Shown here in pieces: positions 1 to 7,701 of a DNA stretch of 49,823 nucleotides. The notes below the pieces were generated by a model. It worked only from the letters and a program-made list of their open reading frames with translations, did not search any database and was not told where the DNA came from. A program made the position numbers and the translations under genes. Origin of the DNA: an uncultured Muribaculaceae bacterium (GTDB lineage: Bacteria > Bacteroidota > Bacteroidia > Bacteroidales > Muribaculaceae); NCBI GenBank assembly GCA_910584125.1, contig CAJTXU010000021.1, forward strand, positions 1-49,823, in the 5' to 3' direction. The first letter of the stretch is position 1. The number at the start of each line of letters is the position of its first letter.

Positions 1-246
1 CTTCCCGAAAATTATGTTTTACAACACATTTATCCTTCCATCTTGTTGATTCTCAGTGAGATTAATAAATGTTAAAATCTATTTCGCAATGTTAACGCAA
101 TTTTGAGAATTGCGAGAATTTCAATGGACCCAATCCGCAGACCTTCGCCACGGGACAGAATTTCGAAACAATTCATGAATGCGAAGTCCCCGCGCCCCGA
201 ATAAATGGAACGCGGGGACTCTGATGACATGTGCCCTCTTTCTGAG
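1..246. other. Intergenic region at window start
   Basis: The region is AT-rich up to about position 130 and then less so. It lies downstream of the minus-strand MBOAT gene. Short open frames here only continue as antisense frames of that gene, and I see no supported gene. There is no convincing hairpin with a T-run, so the terminator of the MBOAT/SGNH pair is not identified. Confidence 0.5.
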
Positions 247-1737
247 TCAGAACTGGAAATATATGAACGGCGAGACTTCGGCCGTCATGAACTCTATGAC
301 GAGCTGCACCACTATAAGGAATGTCAGCAACCTGACTATCCATGGAGACCTTATGAATATCAGCTGGGCTTTGTCGGCATATCTCTGGGGGATGAAATGC
401 ATCACGATCAGAGCCGCCATCATGATGCACCACACCATGCGCGCCTCGAAGAACTGATGAATCTGATCCCATCGGAAGTCGACGAAGATGTTCCGGATGA
501 TAAGGACGGACTGACTGAAATCGGCCGCCCTGAAGAATACCCACAGCAACGACACATATACGAACGTCAACGCCCATGAGATGAAAACCACCAGCCAGTT
601 GTCGGGAATTTTCTTCAACACAGGCTTGCACGCCTTATGGACGGCGAGTCCGACACCGTGCATCGCGCCCCAGAACACGAATTTCCATGCCGCGCCATGC
701 CACAGGCCGCCTATCAGCATCGTCAGGAAATTGTTGAGATATGTGCGGAACGTTCCCTTTCGGTTTCCGCCGAGAGGAATATAGAGATAGTCCCTGAGCC
801 ACGAGGACAGCGAAATATGCCACCGCCGCCAGAACTCCGTCAGATTCCGGCTCTGATAGGGGGAGTCGAAATTGATGCCGAGCCGAAATCCCATGATCAG
901 GGCTATGCCTATGGCCATGTCGCTGTATCCGGAAAAGTCGCAATAGATCTGCATTGTATACCCCAACACTCCCATCAGTGTCTGAACGCCGGTATACAGT
1001 TCGGGCTGATTGAATATCAAGTCATTGTATTGCGCGATATAATCGGCTATGAGGGCTTTCTTAATCACGCCCACCATCACGAGCCATAGACCGCCCCAGA
1101 TATCGGCCGATGTCGGGGGCTCGTTTTTCTCAAGTTGCGGCAGAAAATAATCGGCCCTCACGATCGGGCCGGCCACCAGCGCCGGGAAGAAAGAAAGGAA
1201 GAAGATGTAGTCGAGCCAAGTCCGCGTCGGCGCGAGCTTGCCCTTGTAAACATCCACCACATAGCTGATCGACTGGAACGTATAGAACGAGATACCGACC
1301 GGGAGCACGATATCAAGAGGCTGGAAATTGCCCTCAACCATCGCGTTCCAGTTCCACAGGAAGAAATTGGCATATTTGAAATAGCCGAGAATCGAAAGCG
1401 ACAGCGCAATCGAGAACCACATCATGGCGAGTCTTGCGCCCCGTCCGCGCGTCGCGGCTATCCATCTCGACACGAGCCAATCGACCATCGACGTGCCCAT
1501 GAGCATCAGGAAGAAAAGTCCGCTCGACTTGTAGTAGAAATACAACGAGAATGCCACCACGAAGAGCGACATCTGGAGTTTCCTCTTCTTAAGCAACGAA
1601 TATATCGGGAGGAAGATCAGGAACAGAATCCAGAACACACCGCTTGAGAAGAGCAGCGGAGCCTCCGCGTCGTATACAAAGAGCGAAGCGATGTTCCTGA
1701 GCGCATCCTCTCCGATTTCAGGGAACGAGAAATTCAT
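247..1737 (-). CDS. MBOAT family O-acyltransferase (AlgI-like)
   Basis: This is a 496-residue polytopic membrane protein of the MBOAT family. Such proteins pass an acyl group, usually acetyl, across the inner membrane to an extracytoplasmic partner that modifies a polysaccharide. About ten hydrophobic segments are visible. The family signature is the Trp-His-Gly stretch GGLWHGAAWKF in the C-terminal half, with a second conserved His in the nearby AMHGVGL. The length fits AlgI-like proteins. It begins 24 bases after the stop of the SGNH gene at 1762-2541 and is probably co-transcribed with it, which suggests a two-protein acetylation module. The acceptor cannot be read from the sequence. The family assignment is firm and the acetyl donor role is inferred. 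Confidence 0.9.
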   Translation of the reverse strand: MNFSFPEIGEDALRNIASLFVYDAEAPLLFSSGVFWILFLIFLPIYSLLKKRKLQMSLFVVAFSLYFYYKSSGLFFLMLMGTSMVDWLVSRWIAATRGRGARLAMMWFSIALSLSILGYFKYANFFLWNWNAMVEGNFQPLDIVLPVGISFYTFQSISYVVDVYKGKLAPTRTWLDYIFFLSFFPALVAGPIVRADYFLPQLEKNEPPTSADIWGGLWLVMVGVIKKALIADYIAQYNDLIFNQPELYTGVQTLMGVLGYTMQIYCDFSGYSDMAIGIALIMGFRLGINFDSPYQSRNLTEFWRRWHISLSSWLRDYLYIPLGGNRKGTFRTYLNNFLTMLIGGLWHGAAWKFVFWGAMHGVGLAVHKACKPVLKKIPDNWLVVFISWALTFVYVSLLWVFFRAADFSQSVLIIRNIFVDFRWDQIHQFFEARMVWCIMMAALIVMHFIPQRYADKAQLIFIRSPWIVRLLTFLIVVQLVIEFMTAEVSPFIYFQF

Positions 1738-1761
1738 AATGGATAAATTAGCTGAGACGCC

Positions 1762-2541
1762 TCATTTATTGAGCGCCTTTAAGAACACAATGTTCGGATT
1801 GCACTTTCCGATGGAATCCGAGGGGACGTCGGCCCGGAAAGGATGGGCCGACTTGGGAAGCCAGCGCATGATGCTGTCGACCCACAACGACGACGATTCG
1901 CGGGTGGGATGCACATGGTCGGCCTTCCGCTTGAACTCCATGCCTGCCGAACGGAAAAACGATCCCGGGCGGCACATCGACTCTATCATGTCGTTTATGC
2001 CGCTGTCCTCGGTCCAGTTGGGAGGTCCGATCCATACGTAGGGTATCGTATCTATCACTTCGAGGATCTTCTTCACCTCCGGACGCCTGATATCTGGCTT
2101 CTTGAGGTAGAGTTCGTTGCTGCCCAGCGATATGAATATCTGCGTCGGCCGGAACTTATTGATATAGTATGCGAGCGTGTCGTGGTCGGCCCATATCTTG
2201 GTATTGCTCGAATCCCAGTTGACCGAATGGATCTGGTGGCCGTTCTGCCGCGCATACTGCGCGAGCCGCAGAGCGAGGTTGAACGTCATCGAGTCGCCGA
2301 AGATGAATATCGTCTGCGGCAACGAATCAACTTCCGCCGGCTTGTCCAACGCTAAAACGGAGTCAGCCTCTGCGACGACTGAATCCGCCATCTCGGCCGA
2401 AGCCTCAAACAACTCGGCCACCGGAGCTTTCCTGACAGTATATCGCCCGATGCTTATGTCGTCCGAAAATGCGACCGCCACGATAACCGCCAGAGCCAGC
2501 GCAAGCAGCAACCACAGGGCAAAATATGATTTGCGAAACAT
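1762..2541 (-). CDS. SGNH/GDSL-type periplasmic esterase or acetyltransferase
   Basis: This 259-residue protein has an N-terminal membrane anchor (about residues 7-26) followed by an extracytoplasmic SGNH-fold domain. Block I is FGDSM with the nucleophile Ser near residue 83. A later block is SLGSNEL, and the C-terminal catalytic pair is DHVHPT (Asp/His). Proteins of this kind act with MBOAT acyltransferases as the enzyme that finally acetylates or deacetylates a polysaccharide. The MBOAT gene follows directly downstream. A Bacteroidetes -7 element lies about 30 bases upstream, so this is probably the first gene of a two-gene operon. The substrate is unknown. A stand-alone esterase is also possible. 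Confidence 0.8.
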   Translation of the reverse strand: MFRKSYFALWLLLALALAVIVAVAFSDDISIGRYTVRKAPVAELFEASAEMADSVVAEADSVLALDKPAEVDSLPQTIFIFGDSMTFNLALRLAQYARQNGHQIHSVNWDSSNTKIWADHDTLAYYINKFRPTQIFISLGSNELYLKKPDIRRPEVKKILEVIDTIPYVWIGPPNWTEDSGINDMIESMCRPGSFFRSAGMEFKRKADHVHPTRESSSLWVDSIMRWLPKSAHPFRADVPSDSIGKCNPNIVFLKALNK

Positions 2542-2572
2542 CTTTTACGCAACGTTTAGAATTATCAAGCTG

Positions 2573-2606
2573 CAAAGTTAGCTATTTTCCGCGTAATGCA
2601 ATCAAA
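2573..2606 (-). promoter_or_regulatory. Promoter of the SGNH-MBOAT pair
   Basis: The minus strand carries TAACTTTG at 2580-2573, matching the Bacteroidetes -7 consensus TAnnTTTG. TTG lies at 2601-2599 (18-bp spacing) and TTTG at 2606-2603 (22 bp). The expected start of transcription is about 2566, some 25 bases before the ATG at 2541. Confidence 0.55.
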
Positions 2607-2631
2607 TGACGCCGATAAAAATCGAAAAAAA

Positions 2632-5097
2632 TCATACGAGGTCAACCACGGTAATTCCGGCGCCGCCGAAACGTATGTCCTCGTCGGCAAATGACGCGAC
2701 AGCCGGATTTGCCTTCAACTGCTCGCGTATCAGCGTCTTGAGTATCCCGTGACCGGTACCGTGCAGTATTCTCACCCGTCCTGCGTCGAACTGGATCGCA
2801 TCGTCAAGGAAATACGTCACCGCCTGGATGGCCTCGTCGGCGCGCATGCCCCTGACGTCAATCTCGTTGCGAAAATTGAGTTGCCGACGTCTGCTCTCCT
2901 CGGTGGTCGAAGAGCTTACCGTCTGCGTCGCGCTGAGCGCCGACTGTTTCGGGGCCTTTGTAATTTTGAGACGCGACAGCTCCACGTATGTTCGCAACGC
3001 ACCGAAGGCCACTTCGGCCTTGTTACCCGACAATGAGAGCACCCGCCCGGGAGTCGAGCTGCCGTCGAGCATGACGTAATCGCCGATACGGATGGGACGT
3101 TTCTCCTGTGGTTCGGGCTTCGGTTCGGGGGATTTCGGTTTCCTGCTCTTGTGCTTCAGCTGCTTGATCTGCTTCGGGGAGTCGTCGGTCTCCTCCGCGT
3201 TCGAGGCACTCTCGACATAGTCGGCGAGCTCGCGGCGCAACTGCTTGGTCTTTTCCTTTTCGGCCTGCGCCTTCCGGATCTCAAGGATGGTGCGCTCGAT
3301 TCTCGCGTTCGTCTCGGCCAGGATTTCCTTGGCCTCCTTGCGGGCGTCGTTGAGTATCGCCTTCCGCTGCGACTTCAGGTCGCCGGCCACCTCCTCATAT
3401 TTCGACAGAAGATTGTCGAGCCGATTCTCCTTCTCGCGGATGTTCTGGCGCTTGTTGGCCCAGTACTTACGGTCGCGTGCGATGTCGGAGAGATACTTGT
3501 CGATATTGACATAGTCTTCGCCGACAAGCTTTTTGGCCTCGTCGATAACGGCCGTGGGGATGCCCATCTTATGCGCGATGTCGATTGCGAACGAACTGCC
3601 CGGATTACCCACCGAAAGCTGGAACGTCGGCTGCAGATGGGCCCGGTCATACAGCATGGCGCCGTTGACGAACCCTTCGGCAGACTCGGCGAAAGTCTTG
3701 AGATTCTGATAATGTGTCGTCACCACGCCATAGCAGCCCGACACCCCGAGCTGTTCGAGGATGGCCTGCGCCATGGCGCCGCCGATCTGCGGCTCAGTGC
3801 CCGAGCCCATCTCGTCGGCAAGCACGAGCGTGCGGCGGTCGGAGTGCTGAAGGAAGAACTTCATGTTTCGCAGATGCGACGAATAGGTGGAAAGATCGTT
3901 CTCGAACGACTGCTCGTCGCCAATGTCGATGAAGACATTGCGGAAGATGCCCATATGAGAGTTGTCGTAGAGCGTGGGCAGCAAACCGCACTGCATCATA
4001 TACTGCACCGTAGCCACCGTCTTGAGACACACCGACTTGCCGCCGGCATTCGGTCCGGAGATAATGAGCATCCTTCTGTCGGCCGTCAACGTCAGGTCGA
4101 GCGGCACGACTTCGCGGCCATGCTGTCGCAAAGCTATGAACAGCGACGGATGGACAGCGTGGTACCATTCGAGCTCGGTCTGCTTCGATATATGTGGCAG
4201 CGAGGCACCGAGGTCAATCGCGAGCGATGCCTTTGCCCCTATGAAATCGAGCAGTCCCATCACGCCACAACTCGACGCGATGTCATCGGCATGGGGGCGT
4301 ATGATGTCGGTCAAGGCGATCAGAATCGCCGTCTCCTCGCGCTTTTCCTCCATTTCGAGTTCACGGATACGGTTTCCGGCCTCCACCACCTCTGCAGGTT
4401 CGATGAAGACGGTCTTGCCCGTTGCACTCTCGTCGTGGACTATGCCGTTGATCTGCCTCTTCATTCCGGCAGCCACGGGAATCACGAGACGTCCGTCGCG
4501 CACTGCGGGCGACGCGTCCTTCTCCACTATGCCGGCGGCCACGGCCGAATCCATCACCCTGCGCATGGCCCGCTGCATACTGCCCTGGGCGCGGCGGATG
4601 TTCTGGCGGATCTCATAAAGCGCCGGTGAGGCGTTGTCTTTTATCTCGCCGAACTTGTTGATAGCCGCCGATATGGCCCTCGTGACATCGGGAAATTCCG
4701 AAAGCGGCGTGATGTCGCGCGCAAGTTCCGGGAACCGCGGCGTGTCGGCGTTCTCGACTTTCTGAGAAGCAAAGAACGCCTGGATTTCCGAGAAAGAGAC
4801 CAGCATCTGCATTAGCCGGTACATGCGCTCGGCCGACATGAACGAATTTCGCGCACGGACCTCGGCGAGATAGGGTGTCACGTCGTGCGCGCACGGCGCG
4901 GGATATGGCAAAGCGCCTTTCCTGATCTCGACCATCTCCGCGACGCTGCCGAGCCGGTGGCACACCTCGTCGTAATCAGACGAGAAAACCATGCCCGCGG
5001 CCTCCTCACGCCCCAGACGGCTCGAACAGAGTGATACCAGGATATTGCGTATGGAATCGAATCCGACCTTGGACTCGAAATCATTGGGATAAATCAT
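2632..5097 (-). CDS. mutS2: MutS2 family endonuclease
   Basis: This 821-residue MutS2 protein has the usual domain order. It has an N-terminal core and lever region, then the ABC-type ATPase with Walker A GPNAGGKS (about 346-353) and Walker B LVLADEMGSG (about 422-431). A long charged coiled coil (about 520-640) follows, then a Lys/Pro-rich linker, and a C-terminal Smr nuclease domain with DVRG (about 746) and HGTGHG (about 780). MutS2 proteins act on branched DNA or on collided ribosomes and suppress recombination; they are not mismatch-repair MutS. The start is supported by a good promoter just upstream. The gene appears monocistronic. The open frame of 492 codons on the opposite strand is a mirror of this gene. 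Confidence 0.96.
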   Translation of the reverse strand: MIYPNDFESKVGFDSIRNILVSLCSSRLGREEAAGMVFSSDYDEVCHRLGSVAEMVEIRKGALPYPAPCAHDVTPYLAEVRARNSFMSAERMYRLMQMLVSFSEIQAFFASQKVENADTPRFPELARDITPLSEFPDVTRAISAAINKFGEIKDNASPALYEIRQNIRRAQGSMQRAMRRVMDSAVAAGIVEKDASPAVRDGRLVIPVAAGMKRQINGIVHDESATGKTVFIEPAEVVEAGNRIRELEMEEKREETAILIALTDIIRPHADDIASSCGVMGLLDFIGAKASLAIDLGASLPHISKQTELEWYHAVHPSLFIALRQHGREVVPLDLTLTADRRMLIISGPNAGGKSVCLKTVATVQYMMQCGLLPTLYDNSHMGIFRNVFIDIGDEQSFENDLSTYSSHLRNMKFFLQHSDRRTLVLADEMGSGTEPQIGGAMAQAILEQLGVSGCYGVVTTHYQNLKTFAESAEGFVNGAMLYDRAHLQPTFQLSVGNPGSSFAIDIAHKMGIPTAVIDEAKKLVGEDYVNIDKYLSDIARDRKYWANKRQNIREKENRLDNLLSKYEEVAGDLKSQRKAILNDARKEAKEILAETNARIERTILEIRKAQAEKEKTKQLRRELADYVESASNAEETDDSPKQIKQLKHKSRKPKSPEPKPEPQEKRPIRIGDYVMLDGSSTPGRVLSLSGNKAEVAFGALRTYVELSRLKITKAPKQSALSATQTVSSSTTEESRRRQLNFRNEIDVRGMRADEAIQAVTYFLDDAIQFDAGRVRILHGTGHGILKTLIREQLKANPAVASFADEDIRFGGAGITVVDLV

Positions 5098-5123
5098 GCT
5101 TCAGCTTAATACGAATACAGATG

Positions 5124-5154
5124 CAAAATTACAAAAAAATAATGAGAGGGGCAA
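5124..5154 (-). promoter_or_regulatory. mutS2 promoter
   Basis: On the minus strand TTG (5154-5152) is followed by 20 bases and TAATTTTG (5131-5124). This is a full match to the Bacteroidetes -33/-7 arrangement. It places the transcription start about 20 bases before the mutS2 ATG at 5097. Confidence 0.75.
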
Positions 5155-5208
5155 GAAAACGACAAAGGCCGACCATGTGTAGGCCGACCGACTCGGGGAC
5201 TTCGTGTC

Positions 5209-6354
5209 TCACACCGGGAGGACGAGAAGCGGGATGTCTTTCTCGAAAAGAATGCGGTGGGCAAGCGTCGGGCGGAAGAACCGGCTGAAGGCCGACGACT
5301 TCTTGTTGGGCACGATGATGAGGTCGATGCGCCGCTCGTCGAGAACGGTCTTCATGTTGTTGTCGAAGCCGGAGCGCGACATACGCACGGCATGGAACGT
5401 CGCAGTGGGATAAATGTCGGAGAAGTAATCGCGCAGTTCCTCAAGTTTCCGCCCCGCGCCCGAGACCGGGCCGTCGCTCACCGGAGCGAGATGGACCTCA
5501 CACGCCGGGAAATCGAAAGTCTTCATCAGCCCCCTCACGGTGACTATGTCTGCATTCGTAAAGTTGCAGAACATGAGGATGTTTCTAAACTTATCAATGC
5601 CGCCGGGAACGTAGTTCTCCGGCACGGCGAACACCGGCACGCGGCATGAGTCGATCACCTCGGCGGTGACACTGCCTACAAGATCCGACTCCTTCTTGTG
5701 GATGCCGCGCGTGGCCATAACCACGAGGACCGGATGATTCTGCACGCAGTACTCCTTTATGACCTGTTCGGGTATCCCCTCAAGCAGTGTGGTTGAGAAA
5801 CGTATGTCGGGAATCGAGCCTTCGCGCTGCGCCGATTCGATCTTCTTCTTGAATTTCGAAAGCTGTGAGGCCGCCACCTTGCGAAGGTCGGCGGCTTCGG
5901 TGATGTCGAGGTCTTCGGGCGGCGCTATCGAATCCGAATACGGATCGACCGAGTCAGAATATGGATCGGACGGATTGAACAGCGGGGCCAGATACGAGTG
6001 CAGTATCACAGGCTCGACATCGAATTTCCTCGCCAGGAAGAAAGCGACCTTCACCGAGGTCATGCTCGAAGGCGAGAAATCGACGGGGACGAGCAGGGTC
6101 TTGCCCATCCCCGTCAATTTGAAGATAGAGAGCGGAGAGGCCGTGAGGTCTCCGCTCTCAAGAATTTTCAGACCGAGAGACAGCGAGTCAATGCTGATGC
6201 GCACCTTCTTTACGGGGGCACCGAGAGGCACACCGGGAAGAGACACGTCCTCAAGAACGACCTTGATGTCATGCGACTCAAGGATCTGTTTGAGCTTTAC
6301 GGCCCGTTCCTCCGTGTGGATTACGAGTGTTATCAGATTGTCATTGACCGCCAT
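5209..6354 (-). CDS. Tandem universal stress protein with N-terminal small domain
   Basis: This 381-residue cytoplasmic protein starts with a short alpha/beta region of about 85 residues that resembles small signal-transducing domains. Two UspA-like folds follow. The first starts at KTLLVPVDFSPSS (about 86) and carries the nucleotide-binding pattern G-x2-G-x9-G (RGIHKKESDLVGS). The second starts near 253 (ILMFCNF) and lacks a clear nucleotide signature. An insertion near residues 131-147 contains the tandem repeat DPYSDS-V-DPYSDS, also visible in the DNA. The gene follows a small HTH gene by 13 bases and is probably its operon partner. A role in stress response is inferred from the family; the ligand is unknown. 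Confidence 0.85.
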   Translation of the reverse strand: MAVNDNLITLVIHTEERAVKLKQILESHDIKVVLEDVSLPGVPLGAPVKKVRISIDSLSLGLKILESGDLTASPLSIFKLTGMGKTLLVPVDFSPSSMTSVKVAFFLARKFDVEPVILHSYLAPLFNPSDPYSDSVDPYSDSIAPPEDLDITEAADLRKVAASQLSKFKKKIESAQREGSIPDIRFSTTLLEGIPEQVIKEYCVQNHPVLVVMATRGIHKKESDLVGSVTAEVIDSCRVPVFAVPENYVPGGIDKFRNILMFCNFTNADIVTVRGLMKTFDFPACEVHLAPVSDGPVSGAGRKLEELRDYFSDIYPTATFHAVRMSRSGFDNNMKTVLDERRIDLIIVPNKKSSAFSRFFRPTLAHRILFEKDIPLLVLPV

Positions 6355-6367
6355 TGCCTCTCGTCAT

Positions 6368-6625
6368 TTATTTGTTGTTCTGCTCTTCAAGAATTTTGAG
6401 GGCCATGTCATAAATGGTAGTGTCGTCGAGCACTACGATTCCCCCGTCGGGACCCGGCTCAATGTGCAGCCCGGCATTCTTGCCATACTGGTAGTTGACG
6501 CCTCCGAAATAGTTGCGTACAGTCTGGACTGTGACGTTGAGTTCGTCGGCGATGCGGTGTGTCGAACCGTCGGGGAGACTGTCTTTGAGACGACGGAGCT
6601 CATTAAACGTGATGGTCTTGCTCAT
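6368..6625 (-). CDS. Small HTH DNA-binding protein
   Basis: This 85-residue protein starts with a helix-turn-helix. The stretch STHRIADELNVTVQTVRNYFGG has the form of a recognition helix pair. It is followed by a short beta-rich tail (GGIVVLDDTTIYD) and an acidic end. Proteins of this shape are common next to universal stress protein genes in Bacteroidales, but their target is not known to me. It is the first gene of a two-gene unit with the stress protein (13-base gap), so it may control that unit. No clear TAnnTTTG promoter is visible in the AT-rich 230 bases upstream. Confidence 0.8.
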   Translation of the reverse strand: MSKTITFNELRRLKDSLPDGSTHRIADELNVTVQTVRNYFGGVNYQYGKNAGLHIEPGPDGGIVVLDDTTIYDMALKILEEQNNK

Positions 6626-6853
6626 AATTATTGAATTTATAATTGAATTTTGAGTTTTTCTATGGAGAGAATTCTTATTTTCTTGCTAAATTAGTCAAAA
6701 TTTTTCGATTTTCAAAACAATAAGGGCAATAATTTAAGGTGTTTTAAAACATATGTTTTATTTTAAACCGAAACGAAGAGTAAAATTATAAATCACCGCA
6801 CCCTGTCTGAAGACCGTTTTCTAATCTGACGACTCTGTGTTTCAGGACTCTAA
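6626..6853. other. AT-rich intergenic region
   Basis: This spacer lies between the end of batE and the start of the HTH gene. It is strongly AT-rich and must hold the promoter of the HTH/stress-protein pair and the end of the Bat transcript. I could not assign a consensus promoter or a convincing terminator hairpin in it. Confidence 0.4.
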
Positions 6854-7669
6854 TCACTCGACGGCCACGAAATCGGCCTCCGAGATCCAGCCTACGAAAT
6901 CTCCGTTGAGTCTCACCTTGTACCACTGCGGATGGTCGACGCCCGCGGGATGCGTGTCGAGTATCGACATGCGGGTGCCGCGCGTGAGGTTGACCGCCGA
7001 CTCTTTCGACGACGCTGACGCCTCGCTCAGCAGTTTCACCTTAGGCGCCGTCACCACCCCCTCGTCGCTTCGGTAGGAAGCGGCCATGAACGCGAACGTC
7101 AACGCGACAACAGTGACACCGAGAAACACGAACGCACCGAAAAATCCGACTTTCCTTATACCTACGCTCCTGACGAACATATAGATGGCCACACACGCAA
7201 CGAACAGCACGAATGCCGCCGCAGCCCAAACAGCCCAGGTGTCCGACAGATGGTCGCGCGAGATGTAGTTCCTCACCGACGTGAAGAACGACGGCGAGTC
7301 GCGCTCCACCGAGAGTTTCTTGCCTCTGAGCTCGGCGTGGTTGGTCTCCGACACCTTCTGCTCTATATATTCTATATTGTTTCTGACTTTCGCGCTCGAC
7401 GGGTCGAGCCGCAGCGCACGCAGATATGAGGCCATGGCGTTGCCGTAGTCGCCGCCGCGGGCGTATGCGTTCCCGAGATCATAGAGCAGTTCGGCCGAAG
7501 TGCCCTGCTCTTCGGCCACCTTGGTGTATTCCGCGACGGCCGCGGCATAGTAGCCGCGCGAATAGGCCGAATCGGCCGTCTGTATTTCACCGGCCGCGAC
7601 CGGCTTCGCCACGACTACAATCAACGCGGCGGCCAGCAGTATGATATGTCGCAATAACGATGTCTTCAT
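6854..7669 (-). CDS. batE: BatE: TPR and SH3 domain membrane protein
   Basis: This is the last gene of the aerotolerance operon, with 271 residues from the chosen ATG. It has a signal peptide (residues 1-25), a pair of TPR motifs (about 30-100, including YDLGNAYARGGDYGNAM), two membrane helices (about 140-185) and a C-terminal SH3-like domain ending in WYKVRLNGDFVGWISEADF. The reading frame is open upstream to 7939, but that would overlap batD. The ATG at 7669 gives a proper signal peptide and has AGGAAA 8-13 bases before it. An alternative ATG is at 7696, five bases after the batD stop. BatE is thought to scaffold the Bat complex in the inner membrane and periplasm, supporting oxidative-stress tolerance. 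Confidence 0.88.
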   Translation of the reverse strand: MKTSLLRHIILLAAALIVVVAKPVAAGEIQTADSAYSRGYYAAAVAEYTKVAEEQGTSAELLYDLGNAYARGGDYGNAMASYLRALRLDPSSAKVRNNIEYIEQKVSETNHAELRGKKLSVERDSPSFFTSVRNYISRDHLSDTWAVWAAAAFVLFVACVAIYMFVRSVGIRKVGFFGAFVFLGVTVVALTFAFMAASYRSDEGVVTAPKVKLLSEASASSKESAVNLTRGTRMSILDTHPAGVDHPQWYKVRLNGDFVGWISEADFVAVE

Positions 7670-7701
7670 TTTCGATGTTTCCTGAATGGTGGTCATAACG
7701 T

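Noticed and set aside
3151..4629. 492-codon open frame on the plus strand
   Set aside because: It lies entirely opposite mutS2, has no family motifs and is explained by the high GC third positions of the gene on the other strand. The same holds for the long antisense frames over pfp (36252-37607) and the DHH gene (23453-24616).
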